This document shows positions 55,571-64,000 of a stretch of 64,000 bases of DNA, one piece after another. Each line of letters starts with the position of its first letter. Within the stretch, counting starts at the first letter, position 1. Under the pieces are notes generated by a model. That model searched no databases. It was given only the letters and a program-made list of their open reading frames with translations, and had not been told where the DNA came from. Position numbers and translations under genes: made by a program. Origin of the DNA: Dermatophilus congolensis (GTDB lineage: Bacteria; Actinomycetota; Actinomycetes; Actinomycetales; Dermatophilaceae); NCBI RefSeq assembly GCF_900187045.1, contig NZ_LT906453.1, forward strand, positions 1,054,001 through 1,118,000, read 5' to 3'.

Positions 55571-57232
55571 CTAGCTGCCTAGAGCTGCTGCGACAACGCT
55601 CTTCGCTTCTTCTTGCACCTGGGCAAGGTGGTCAGGGCCTTTGAAGGATTCTGCGTAGATTTTGTAGACGTCTTCAGTGCCAGATGGACGGGCAGCGAAC
55701 CATGCAGATTCGGTCATCACTTTGAGGCCGCCTATGGGGGCGCCGTTGCCGGGTGCCTCAGTGAGTTTGGCAGTGATTGGCTCACCAGCGAGTTGTTCAG
55801 CGGTCACGTCGGTAGCCGAGAGGTTTTTCAATGTGGCTTTTTGTTCGCGGTTCGCGGGGGCATCAACACGGGCATAGGCAGGCTCGCCATGCGCGGCCAC
55901 GAGCTCGGCATAGTGCTCGGAAGGGCTCTTACCTGTTTTTGCTCGGATTTCGCTGGCAAGCAAGGCCAGGATGATGCCGTCTTTGTCGGTGGTCCAGACA
56001 GTTCCGTCGAATCGTAGGAAGCTGGCGCCAGCGGACTCCTCTCCCCCGAAGGGGCCGGATCCATCGAGAAGTCCAGGAACGAACCATTTGAATCCAACCG
56101 GTACTTCGACCAGTTCGCGGCCGAGCGTGGCTGCAACCCGGTCGATCATCGCGGAGCTGACAAGCGTTTTGCCGACGAATCCATTGGCTGGCCACCCGGG
56201 ACGGTGTGAGTAGAGGTATTGGATTGCTACGGCGAGGAAGTGGTTGGGGTTCATCAGTCCGGCATCGGGGGTGACGATGCCGTGTCGGTCTGCGTCGGCA
56301 TCGTTGCCGGTAGCGATGTCGTAGGTGTCTTTCATGGCGATGAGAGAAGCCATCGCCGCAGGAGAGGAACAGTCCATGCGGATCTTTTCGTCCCAGTCCA
56401 GAGTCATGAAGCGCCACGTGGCATCGACCAGAGGGTTGACCACTTCAAGGTTCAGGCCGTAGTGCTCACCGATAGCGGCCCAGTACGCTACGGCGGCGCC
56501 GCCCAGGGGGTCAGCGCCGATGCGGATGCCTGAAGTTTTGATCGCGTCCATGTCGATGACGTTTTCGAGATCGGCAACGTAAATGCCTTTGAAGTCATAG
56601 GGCGTGACGTGCGCGGTGACCTGCGTGTGTGGCGCTCGTTTCACGCCATCAAGGGCCTTGGCGATGTAGGCGTTAGCACGGTTGGCGATCCAGGTCGTGG
56701 CGTTTGTGTCGGCGGGGCCGCCATGGGGCGGGTTGTATTTGAACCCTCCGTCAGTGGGCGGGTTATGGCTGGGCGTGACGACGATCCCATCAGCCAACCC
56801 GGTGTGGGCTGGCATGTCGGTGACGCCACCAATTTTTCCTTTGTTCGCTCGCAGGATGGCGTGAGAGATCGCTGGCGTGGGGGTGTAGCCGTTTTCGGTA
56901 TCGACCATGACGGTGATGTTGTTGGCGACGAGTACTTCTAGTGCGCTTGTCATGGCTGGTTCAGACAGAGCGTGGGTGTCACGGCCGATGAACAAGGGGC
57001 CGTCGTATCCCTGTTCAGTGCGGTAGTCGACGATGGCTTGGGTGGTGGCCAGGATGTGCTGTTCGTTGAAGGAGGTTTTTACGCTGCTTCCGCGGTGGCC
57101 TGAAGTGCCGAAAACGACCTGTTGGTCAGGGTTAGCGGCGTCAGGGATGCGGGTGTAGTAGGCAGTGACGATTTCGGCGATGTCGATGAGGTCTGAGGGT
57201 TCAGCAAGCTGTCCAGCGCGGTTGATAGCCAT
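55571..57232 (-). CDS. pgm: Phosphoglucomutase (alpha-D-glucose-specific)
   Basis: Interconverts glucose-1-phosphate and glucose-6-phosphate. The 553-residue product has the N-terminal [10 protein letters not shown], the phosphoserine loop [18 protein letters not shown], the metal-binding DADADRHGI and the sugar-binding [10 protein letters not shown], with the phosphate-binding [12 protein letters not shown] near the end. It supplies glucose-1-phosphate for the UDP/ADP-glucose used by glycogen and surface glycan routes, fitting its proximity to treS-glgB and the island. It is monocistronic between two hairpins. Confidence 0.96.
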   Translation of the reverse strand: MAINRAGQLAEPSDLIDIAEIVTAYYTRIPDAANPDQQVVFGTSGHRGSSVKTSFNEQHILATTQAIVDYRTEQGYDGPLFIGRDTHALSEPAMTSALEVLVANNITVMVDTENGYTPTPAISHAILRANKGKIGGVTDMPAHTGLADGIVVTPSHNPPTDGGFKYNPPHGGPADTNATTWIANRANAYIAKALDGVKRAPHTQVTAHVTPYDFKGIYVADLENVIDMDAIKTSGIRIGADPLGGAAVAYWAAIGEHYGLNLEVVNPLVDATWRFMTLDWDEKIRMDCSSPAAMASLIAMKDTYDIATGNDADADRHGIVTPDAGLMNPNHFLAVAIQYLYSHRPGWPANGFVGKTLVSSAMIDRVAATLGRELVEVPVGFKWFVPGLLDGSGPFGGEESAGASFLRFDGTVWTTDKDGIILALLASEIRAKTGKSPSEHYAELVAAHGEPAYARVDAPANREQKATLKNLSATDVTAEQLAGEPITAKLTEAPGNGAPIGGLKVMTESAWFAARPSGTEDVYKIYAESFKGPDHLAQVQEEAKSVVAAALGS

Positions 57233-57275
57233 ACGAGAATCTTTTCACCCGCCACGGCCAGTTGTGCAGCAAAGA

Positions 57276-57306
57276 GGGTGGCCAATTCGGGCAAAGTTGG
57301 CCACCC
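57276..57306. terminator. Stem-loop between lipase and pgm genes
   Basis: Ten-base perfect arms (57276-57285/57297-57306) with an 11-base loop lie downstream of the lipase stop on the minus strand. Confidence 0.7.
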
Positions 57307-57330
57307 CCCTGTTGGTGTAAGGCTTGGTTG

Positions 57331-58605
57331 TTACTTCAAAGAGCTGCAGTTGCTGCGCTGGTTCGTTTTCCCAGCGAACCTTCCCTCGAACCACAATTGG
57401 GCTGCTGCGGCGTGTGGGAATGCCCCCAAAGCGTGCATGCCATCCAAGTGGGTGCGGAATTGCACATCGCCGCCGCGGGAGCACCAATCTTTAGCGAGCT
57501 GCTTACCCACTGCATAAGGGATGACATCGTCACCGCGTGCATGTGTGATCAAAACGGGCGCTTTCGGGGTACGGCGACCGATGCGGTTGTCTTCGATTAC
57601 GTCCTTCAACGGGGCGGTGTCAAAGAACGATGTCAGTTTTTTCCCGGTCTGGGTGTATTTGGCGGTGTCGAGGTTTTTGAATGTTTTCAGCTCCAGCGTG
57701 CAGTGGTTTTCGGCTTTCTTGAGCAGGTCGATCCCTTTGTCGTTGACATATTTTTTGGGGTCGAGGTGGTAGGAGCTGAACAAACCGAGTGCCGAGTACA
57801 GGCCAAATGCGGCGTACGGTCCACCGTCGATCTTTTCTGCTACGGCAGCCAGGTTTGCTGGGACAGCGCCGGCAGCTACACCTTTGATGTCCAGTTCGGG
57901 GGCGTATTCAGGAGCAAGTTCTGCTGCCGCGGCGACGGCTCCACCACCTTGGGAATACCCGTTGAGGCCAATGGGAGTGGAGCCGTCGATACCGGGAAGA
58001 TCCATGGAGCGGGCAGCGCGAGCCATGTCGAGCACAGCGTGTGCCTGTGCACCACGAACCATGTACGTGTGTGTTCCTGGTGTGCCTAGGCCCTGATAGT
58101 CCGGTACGGCGATGGCATAGCCACGTAGGAGAAGGTCCTTCATGAAGAGGATTTCGTACTGGCTGAATTTCTGGAATTGGCGGGAGGCAACGCATCGGTC
58201 ACCGGTGCCTTGGGTGCCCGGTGCGTGCACGATGAGTGGGCGTTTTTTGCCCGGGCCAATCCAGCGCGCTTTGGGCACGATCACTAGACCGGTAGCGGCG
58301 ATGGGGTGTCCTTGGCGGTCTTTGGTCGTGTACATGACCCGGCGGTGCGTGAAGTTTTTGTCGTGCACTTTGAGCGGGTCAGCGACCGTGTCGGCAGCTT
58401 CGGAACGGATCACAGAGCCTGGCTTGCCTGTGATGGAGGCAGGAGGTTCGTAGAAGGCGGGGCGTGGCGGTTCAGTGGCACCGGTGACGGTTTTGGCTCC
58501 AGCGGTGCCGGGAATGTCGTGTTCGTTGGCTGATGAGGCATTGGCATGCGCAACGACGAGGGTGGTGGCAAGCAGAGTGCAAGCAAGTTTGCGGACGGCA
58601 GGCAC
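57331..58605 (-). CDS. Secreted lipase (LIP family alpha/beta hydrolase)
   Basis: A 424-residue exported hydrolase of the secretory lipase family. GTG 58605 is chosen for AAGGA seven bases upstream and the following signal peptide (cleaved near ANASSA). The nucleophile elbow is GYSQGG (Ser218); an acidic residue in THARGDDVIPY and a His in HLDGMHALGAF complete the triad. The cap region and PDYQGLGTPGTHTY fit this family. It probably degrades extracellular lipids or esters. It is transcribed alone, with hairpins on both sides. Confidence 0.88.
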   Translation of the reverse strand: MPAVRKLACTLLATTLVVAHANASSANEHDIPGTAGAKTVTGATEPPRPAFYEPPASITGKPGSVIRSEAADTVADPLKVHDKNFTHRRVMYTTKDRQGHPIAATGLVIVPKARWIGPGKKRPLIVHAPGTQGTGDRCVASRQFQKFSQYEILFMKDLLLRGYAIAVPDYQGLGTPGTHTYMVRGAQAHAVLDMARAARSMDLPGIDGSTPIGLNGYSQGGGAVAAAAELAPEYAPELDIKGVAAGAVPANLAAVAEKIDGGPYAAFGLYSALGLFSSYHLDPKKYVNDKGIDLLKKAENHCTLELKTFKNLDTAKYTQTGKKLTSFFDTAPLKDVIEDNRIGRRTPKAPVLITHARGDDVIPYAVGKQLAKDWCSRGGDVQFRTHLDGMHALGAFPHAAAAQLWFEGRFAGKTNQRSNCSSLK

Positions 58606-58797
58606 AGTGGGTTCCTTGTCAGGTCTGGTCCCGGTGTCAACCGTGAGGCGACGAGGGGCAAAATTTTTTCGGCATGCGGAACGTACCGGGTGTGGGTGGC
58701 TGTGTGGGCTGTCGCACACACCAGTGGGTTCCGATAATCAGCCCCTCTATGTCTTTGAAAAGCGTTGAATCTCTAGGCATTTCCCGGGTTTATGCGA

Positions 58798-58848
58798 CAG
58801 TGGGCGTGTTGCTGGCACCCATTACAGCTGCCAGCAACACGCCCACTG
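58798..58848. terminator. Perfect 20-bp stem-loop after the maltokinase-glgB gene
   Basis: Arms 58798-58817 and 58829-58848 pair perfectly with an 11-base loop, 19 bases beyond the fused gene's stop on the minus strand and before the lipase promoter. Confidence 0.8.
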
Positions 58849-58866
58849 CTTTAAAAAACGAGACCC

Positions 58867-61800
58867 TCAGTTACGCTTCGAGCCTTTCTCCTCAGGCCAG
58901 CCCAATGGGGCCTGTTCAGGCTCTGCCCCGCGCGCGGAGGAACCCGCTGAACGACCTACACGAGGGGCGCGCAGATCAGCTTCAGACAGGTCACTGCGCA
59001 CAACTTCGCCTTCCACCACTGGAGAGTTCGACAATTCTGGGCGTGCAGCCCCACGCACCTCTAGCGATGCAGGCGTGTGCCCCTCATCTTGGTCTTCTGG
59101 CTCAAACCAGACCGCAGACATCTTCTGGATCGTGATCGTCGCCGAGTACGGCTGCCCATGCCATGGCACCGGTTCGGCTTCAATCCGGCCCAAGTTGCCC
59201 ACACCAGCGCCGCCGTACTCGGTGGAGTCTGTGTTGAGGATTTCGCGCCACGCACCCGGATGAGGCAACCCGATCCGCATGTTGTGGTGCTCCATACTCG
59301 AGAAGTTCACCACGGAAGCAACGACCGGGCGCCGCCCTTGGGTGTCTTCATCGCCGTAGCGCAGGAACGAAAGCGTGTTTCCAGAGGAGTCGTTCGCATC
59401 GATCCACTGGAAGCCCGCCGGGTCGTGATCGACCTCCCACAAAGCCGGACGGCTGGTGTACAGGTGGTTCAAGTCTTTGATGAGTTTGTGGATCTGCCAA
59501 TGTGGAGCCTGATCTAGTAGCCACCAGTCAAGGCTGCGCCCGTCGGCCCATTCGCTTTCTTGAGCGAACTCCTGACCCATGAAAAGCAGCTGCTTACCTG
59601 GGTGCGACCACATGTAAGCGTAGTAGGCCCGCAGCGCGCTGAGCTGCTCCCACCGGTCACCGGGCATCTTGCGCAGCATCGAGCCCTTGCCGTACACGAC
59701 CTCATCGTGGCTGATCGGCAAAACGAAGTTCTCGTTGTACTGGTACACCATGGAGAACGTGATCTGGTGGTGGCTGTGCTGCCGGTTCACTGGTGGTAGC
59801 GAGGCATAGCCGAGGGTGTCGTGCATCCAGCCCATGTTCCACTTCAAGCCAAAACCGAGGCCGCCGGCGTAGGTCGGTTTGGTCACGCCGCCCCAACTGG
59901 TTGACTCCTCGGCGGTGGTGACTACGCCGGGGTAGCGTCGGTACAGAGTTGCGTTCGTTTCCTGCAGGAATTGGACTGCCTCGAGGTTTTCGTGCCCGCC
60001 GAACTCGTTTGGCACCCATTCACCTTCGGCGCGAGAGTAATCCAGGTACAGCATCGAGGCGACGGCGTCGACTCGCAGCCCATCGATGTGGAATTCTTCG
60101 ATCCAGTAGCAGGCGTTGGCGACGAGGAAGTTACGTACCTGCGGGCGACCGAAGTCGAAGATGTAGGTTCCCCAGTCTTTGTGCTCGCCACGGCGAGGGT
60201 CGGGGTGTTCGTAGAGCGGTTTTCCGTCGAATCGGCCTAGCGCGAAGGCGTCTTTGGGGAAGTGTGCCGGTACCCAGTCCATGATGACGCCGATGCCGTT
60301 TTGGTGAAGAACATCGACCAGGTAACGGAATTCGTCTGGTGTGCCGAAGCGAGATGTGGGGGCGTAGTAGCCAGTGACTTGATACCCCCAGCTTGGCCCG
60401 TAAGGGTGCTCCGCCAGTGGAAGGAACTCCACGTGCGTGTAGCCCAAATCTTTGACGTACTTCACGAGCTCATCTGCCGCATCGACATAGCTGAGCCCTT
60501 GACGCCAGGAGCCGAGGTGGCATTCGTAGACGCTCATCGGCATGTTGTGAGGGTCGGCAACCGCTTCGCGCTGGGCGATCCACTCTGCGTCGTTCCACGT
60601 GTAGTGGGATTGGGTGACAACCGAAGAGTTCAGAGGTGGTACTTCGGTGGCTCGTGCCAGAGGGTCGGCTTTAGCGCGCCAGTAGCCGTCTTCGCCACAG
60701 ATTTCGTATTTGTACGTCGTGTTTTCACCGACGTTGGGGATGAACAGTTCCCACACGCCGGAGCCACCAAGGACACGCATCGGGTGGGCGCGGCCATCCC
60801 AGTTGTTGAAGGAGCCGACTACGCGCACCGCGCGGGCATTGGGGGCCCACACAGCGAAGCTGGTTCCTTGCACGTCGCCCATGCGGCCGCCTTCGTAGCG
60901 GCGGATGTGCGAGCCGAGCACTCGCCACAGTTCTTCGTGGCGTCCTTCCCCGATGAGGTGCAGGTCAATTTCGCCTAGCGTGGGCCAGAAACGGTAAGGG
61001 TCATCCTGATGGTGAACCTGTCCGTCGCTGTAGGTGACATCGAGGCGATAGTCGGACACGTCAGTGCCGTGAATGTGGGTGACCCATACGCCTTCGTGTT
61101 CGTGACGCATCGGGGCTGAAAAACCGTCGGGAAGTTTTACGGTGACGGTGCGGGCGTCGGGGCGCAGAGCTCGGAAGGTGACGCCGTCGTTGTGGCGGTG
61201 CAGGCCCAGGACGCCGTGGGGGTCGCCGTGGCCGCCGCGGACTAGAAGGTCGAGTTCGTGTGTGGGTACTGGTAGCGCGCCGTCGGGGTCGGTGACTCGG
61301 GTGTCACCGGCACCGGGTGCGCCGTTCTTGGACTGCTCAGAGCTGCTCGTCACGGTGTTGTTCCCTTCTTCAGGGGTAGATGGTCGTGACGCGAGACGTT
61401 CGACCGCAGCGGTGGGGATGCTCACCCAGGCTGGTCGGTTCCGAGTCTCGTACACGACCTCGTATAGGGCTTTGTCTAGTTCCAGAGCGCGCAGCACAAG
61501 TGCGTTCGCTCCGGTGCGTGGGTCGCTGGCAATTGAGGCGTAGCCGTCGCAGAAGGCTTCACGTGCTGCGGTTGCCCACGCTTGGGCGGTTGCTGCTTCT
61601 TCGGGGGCTTCCTGGGCCCGGGATCCGGCGGCGTAGTCGAAGGAGCGCAGCATTCCAGCGACATCGCGCATGGTGAGGTCGGGTTCGTTGCGTTCGTGCA
61701 GAGGGCGCAACGGTTCACCTTCGAAGTCCAGCAGGACCCATCCGCGTTCAGGAACATCAAGAACCTGGCCGAGGTGATAGTCACCGTGGATGCGTTGTAG

Positions 61801-62808
61801 GTCAGGCCATTGAGCTGCTTGGGCGGCTTGAAAGATCGCGTCGATCTGTTCTTTGTGGACGGCCAGCTCCGGTACAGCCGCCAATGCTGCGTCTTTGCGT
61901 TGTTGCCACGAGCGGACTTGTGCTTGGTGATCTTCTTCGGCGGGTTTGGTGGGCAAGACCCGGGCCAGGTCGACGTGCACCTGGGCGGTAGCGACACCGA
62001 GATCGTGTGCGCGGGCCGTGAAGTCCTCTCCGGTGGCGAGTGCGCTGGTGACTGTGCGCCACGCGTCTTGTGTTCCGGTGAAGAATTCCTGCGCGAAGGC
62101 AAGGTGGCCTTGGGCGATACCTCCGTGTGGGTTTTCCCACGTGCCGGTGAGGCATCCGAATGGTTCGGGTACCAGGCGTGATCCGGAGGTAGCTAGTGCG
62201 CTTTGTAGGACGACGTCAGGGTTCAACCCCGAGGAGAGGACTCTGAAGAGTTTGACGATGAGTCGTCGCGCGGTTTCTTGGGTGCCGCTTCCGATGCGTC
62301 CTTCGATGATGATCGAGGTGTTGGATTGTTCTCCGGAAAGGATGCGGCTGGAGATGACCTTCACTGCCCGTGGCGTGTGGAGGGGGATTCCGCGGGCTGG
62401 GTCGTTTAACCCTTCACCTTCGCCGGTGGTGCTGACTCCGCCGCCGAGGCTGAATCGGAGTAGCTCGGCGACGTAGACGGGGTCGGCGGCGCCGTCGTAG
62501 ACCCAGTTTTTCCCGAGTTGGGGGTGTTGCAGGGTGCCGATGAGGTGTTCTTCGGCGTTGGGTAGGGGGCTGGTTCGGTAGGTGATGGGTACGTGATAGA
62601 TGACACCGGGGGAGGAGTCGGTGGCTGCGCAGGAGTCCAGGAGGATAAGTACCTCGACTCCTACTTTGCCGGCCGGATCTGCGAAGGTGAATCCGCCTAG
62701 GCGTCGTAGTTCAGGGGTGTTTCCTTTGGAGGTGTACCACCGTTTGGAAGGCATCCAGGCGGTGAGTAGTTCCATGGTGGTGGGGGTGGTGTCCTGCTGC
62801 TCAGCCAT
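58867..62808 (-). CDS. glgB: Maltokinase fused to 1,4-alpha-glucan branching enzyme
   Basis: A single 1313-residue frame. Residues 1 to about 470 are a maltokinase (Mak/Pep2): the cap-like N-terminus with [12 protein letters not shown], the catalytic [10 protein letters not shown] and the metal-binding LLDFEGEP. Residues about 500-1240 are GlgB: two N-terminal beta domains, the GH13 catalytic barrel with [15 protein letters not shown] (nucleophile Asp), TTAEEST (acid Glu) and ISHDEV, and the C-terminal beta domain, followed by an acidic tail. Mak makes maltose-1-phosphate from maltose supplied by TreS; GlgB branches the GlgE-made glucan. In Actinobacteria Mak is usually separate or fused to TreS. 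ATG 62808 has GGAG ten bases upstream and overlaps the treS stop by eight bases. Confidence 0.92.
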   Translation of the reverse strand: MAEQQDTTPTTMELLTAWMPSKRWYTSKGNTPELRRLGGFTFADPAGKVGVEVLILLDSCAATDSSPGVIYHVPITYRTSPLPNAEEHLIGTLQHPQLGKNWVYDGAADPVYVAELLRFSLGGGVSTTGEGEGLNDPARGIPLHTPRAVKVISSRILSGEQSNTSIIIEGRIGSGTQETARRLIVKLFRVLSSGLNPDVVLQSALATSGSRLVPEPFGCLTGTWENPHGGIAQGHLAFAQEFFTGTQDAWRTVTSALATGEDFTARAHDLGVATAQVHVDLARVLPTKPAEEDHQAQVRSWQQRKDAALAAVPELAVHKEQIDAIFQAAQAAQWPDLQRIHGDYHLGQVLDVPERGWVLLDFEGEPLRPLHERNEPDLTMRDVAGMLRSFDYAAGSRAQEAPEEAATAQAWATAAREAFCDGYASIASDPRTGANALVLRALELDKALYEVVYETRNRPAWVSIPTAAVERLASRPSTPEEGNNTVTSSSEQSKNGAPGAGDTRVTDPDGALPVPTHELDLLVRGGHGDPHGVLGLHRHNDGVTFRALRPDARTVTVKLPDGFSAPMRHEHEGVWVTHIHGTDVSDYRLDVTYSDGQVHHQDDPYRFWPTLGEIDLHLIGEGRHEELWRVLGSHIRRYEGGRMGDVQGTSFAVWAPNARAVRVVGSFNNWDGRAHPMRVLGGSGVWELFIPNVGENTTYKYEICGEDGYWRAKADPLARATEVPPLNSSVVTQSHYTWNDAEWIAQREAVADPHNMPMSVYECHLGSWRQGLSYVDAADELVKYVKDLGYTHVEFLPLAEHPYGPSWGYQVTGYYAPTSRFGTPDEFRYLVDVLHQNGIGVIMDWVPAHFPKDAFALGRFDGKPLYEHPDPRRGEHKDWGTYIFDFGRPQVRNFLVANACYWIEEFHIDGLRVDAVASMLYLDYSRAEGEWVPNEFGGHENLEAVQFLQETNATLYRRYPGVVTTAEESTSWGGVTKPTYAGGLGFGLKWNMGWMHDTLGYASLPPVNRQHSHHQITFSMVYQYNENFVLPISHDEVVYGKGSMLRKMPGDRWEQLSALRAYYAYMWSHPGKQLLFMGQEFAQESEWADGRSLDWWLLDQAPHWQIHKLIKDLNHLYTSRPALWEVDHDPAGFQWIDANDSSGNTLSFLRYGDEDTQGRRPVVASVVNFSSMEHHNMRIGLPHPGAWREILNTDSTEYGGAGVGNLGRIEAEPVPWHGQPYSATITIQKMSAVWFEPEDQDEGHTPASLEVRGAARPELSNSPVVEGEVVRSDLSEADLRAPRVGRSAGSSARGAEPEQAPLGWPEEKGSKRN
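61351..61370 (-). promoter_or_regulatory. Possible internal ribosome site and GTG start for GlgB
   Basis: Within the fused frame, the minus strand has AAGAAGGGAA, then seven bases, then an in-frame GTG at 61353 (residue 487 of the fusion counted from ATG 62808). This is exactly where the maltokinase domain ends and a normal GlgB (828 residues) would begin. It suggests that the two genes merged by loss of the mak stop codon while the glgB start was kept. Confidence 0.6.
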
Positions 62809-64000
62809 CGGCGTCACGCTCCAGGAGTTCGAACCAGAAGAAGTCGCGTGATCCGATGGTTACTGAGTAGCTGCATTGGCCGTCGTCGTTAGTGGTGATT
62901 CTGGGGAATCCGCTGCCGCCGAAGAGGTCTTTGACTTTGGCGTCCGCGAAACGCTCGGGCAGGGTGATGGTTCCGGCTTGGGGGCGAGAGGAAAGGTTGT
63001 GCACGCACAGGACGTGTTGTGATTCTTCTCGGCCTTTGCTGGGGTCGGCTTCGAGGGTGCGGGTGAAGGCTAGGACGGCTTCGTTGTCGCATTCGCGTAG
63101 GTCGAAGCTGCCTAGTCCGAAGACGGGGTAGCGTCCGCGTACTTGAAGCATGGCGCGCATCCAGTGCAACAGGGAACTGCTGGAAGCCATTTGGGCTTCC
63201 ACGTTCACGTTGTTGTGGTGGTACACCAGGGATTGGATGACTGGTAGGTAGAGCTTGCCTGGGTCTGCGGTGGAGAAGCCTGCGTTGCGGTCTGGTGTCC
63301 ACTGCATGGGGGTGCGTACTGCGTCGCGGTCATTGAGCCAGATGTTGTCGCCCATGCCGATTTCGTCGCCGTAATAGAGGCAGGGGCTGCCTGGTAGGGA
63401 CAAGACGAGGGCGTTGATGAGCTCGATTTCGGCGCGGGAGTTGTCCAGCAGTGGTGCCAGGCGTCGGCGGATACCGACGTTGGCGCGCATGCGGGAGTCG
63501 GGGGCATACCAGCCGTACATGGCGGTGCGTTCTTCGGGGGTGACCATTTCGAGGGTGAGCTCGTCGTGGTTACGCAAGAACGTGCCCCATTGCCCGTCGG
63601 CGGGGATGGGTGGGGTGTCGTTGAGGACGTCGATGATGGGTGTTGCCTTTTGCTCGCGCAGTGCGTAATACAGGCGTGGCATCACCGGGAAGTGGAAGCA
63701 CATCTGGCATTCGGGTGCTTCGGGGGTGCCGAAGTAGTCCACGACCTCGTGAGGCATTTGGTTTGCCTCAGCCAGCAGGATGCGTCCGGGGTATTCCTCG
63801 TCGACCATGGCGCGGAGTTTGGCGAGGAATTCGTGTGTTTTGGGGTGGTTTTCTCCGTTGTGCCCTTCTTCTTCGAACAGGTAGGGCACGGCGTCGAGGC
63901 GGAAGCCGTCGATGCCTAGGTCCATCCAGAATCGGACGACGTCGAACATGGCTTCTTGGACGGCCGGGTTTTCGAAGTTGAGGTCTGGTTGGTGGGAGAA
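62801..64000 (-). CDS. treS: Trehalose synthase, C-terminal two-thirds (partial)
   Basis: Isomerises trehalose and maltose. The frame is open to the window edge and its first visible residues are [15 protein letters not shown]. It shows the GH13 nucleophile in [10 protein letters not shown], the acid Glu in [18 protein letters not shown], and the C-terminal beta domain ending [11 protein letters not shown]. It ends without the fused maltokinase domain found in some actinobacterial TreS; the kinase follows as a separate frame overlapping by eight bases. The start lies outside the window. Confidence 0.96.
   Translation of the reverse strand, partial: FSHQPDLNFENPAVQEAMFDVVRFWMDLGIDGFRLDAVPYLFEEEGHNGENHPKTHEFLAKLRAMVDEEYPGRILLAEANQMPHEVVDYFGTPEAPECQMCFHFPVMPRLYYALREQKATPIIDVLNDTPPIPADGQWGTFLRNHDELTLEMVTPEERTAMYGWYAPDSRMRANVGIRRRLAPLLDNSRAEIELINALVLSLPGSPCLYYGDEIGMGDNIWLNDRDAVRTPMQWTPDRNAGFSTADPGKLYLPVIQSLVYHHNNVNVEAQMASSSSLLHWMRAMLQVRGRYPVFGLGSFDLRECDNEAVLAFTRTLEADPSKGREESQHVLCVHNLSSRPQAGTITLPERFADAKVKDLFGGSGFPRITTNDDGQCSYSVTIGSRDFFWFELLERDADG

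Overview
The window looks like the chromosome of a high-G+C actinobacterium, probably Micrococcales. The evidence is synteny typical of Actinobacteria: an ArgS-like gene, lysA-hom-thrB-rho, rpmE-prfA-prmC-tsaC-wecA feeding into the F1Fo ATP synthase operon, then atpC-DUF2550-cobalamin adenosyltransferase, nucS, methylmalonyl-CoA epimerase and treS-maltokinase-glgB. GTG starts are frequent and strong stem-loops without U-tracts separate several genes. A family such as Dermatophilaceae is a guess from memory of genome style; no 16S or other marker is present to settle it.

Layout. 0-4 kb: the end of an SbcD-like nuclease gene, an SbcC/YhaN-like coiled-coil ATPase and a convergent NADPH-dependent reductase. 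4-8.8 kb: an unknown membrane protein, a nearly gene-free 0.9 kb stretch with a mini-lipoprotein, a large secreted alpha/beta hydrolase with a Calx-beta-like tail, and tRNA-Arg(CCG). 8.9-22.5 kb: housekeeping genes for the aspartate family of amino acids (without thrC), Rho with a large Arg/Asp-rich insert, a HAMP-GAF membrane protein lacking an output domain, L31, RF1, its methylase, the t6A enzyme and a WecA-like transferase. 22.8-30.4 kb: two small membrane proteins and atpB-E-F-H-A-G-D.

30.4-45.7 kb: instead of atpC, two strong hairpins follow atpD and then a 15.2 kb accessory island begins. It carries three paralogous exported proteins (two with malectin-like domains, one lipoprotein) sharing a C-terminal domain I cannot name, and a surface-polysaccharide set: two left-handed beta-helix acetyltransferases, four stand-alone glycosyltransferases, a WecG/TagA enzyme fused to a decayed sugar-transferase domain, an O-antigen-ligase/polymerase-like protein and a Wzz-like protein. 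At 45.66 kb the expected order resumes with atpC and DUF2550. The simplest reading is that the ATP synthase operon was split by insertion of a glycan locus, leaving the epsilon subunit under a separate promoter.

46.4-64 kb: cobalamin adenosyltransferase, a gamma-glutamyltransferase-family enzyme, NucS, a Tat-exported lipoprotein resembling a glycosidase, a small zinc-finger-like protein, methylmalonyl-CoA epimerase, a thioredoxin/TPR protein, a glycosyltransferase-like protein, DUF805, phosphoglucomutase, a secreted lipase, and treS followed by a single reading frame that joins maltokinase to glycogen branching enzyme. Pgm, TreS, maltokinase and GlgB fit trehalose/maltose-1-phosphate/alpha-glucan metabolism; GlgE is not in view.

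A second pattern runs through the window: kilobase-scale blocks in which one strand is G+T-rich or A+C-rich regardless of gene direction, with switches inside single genes.
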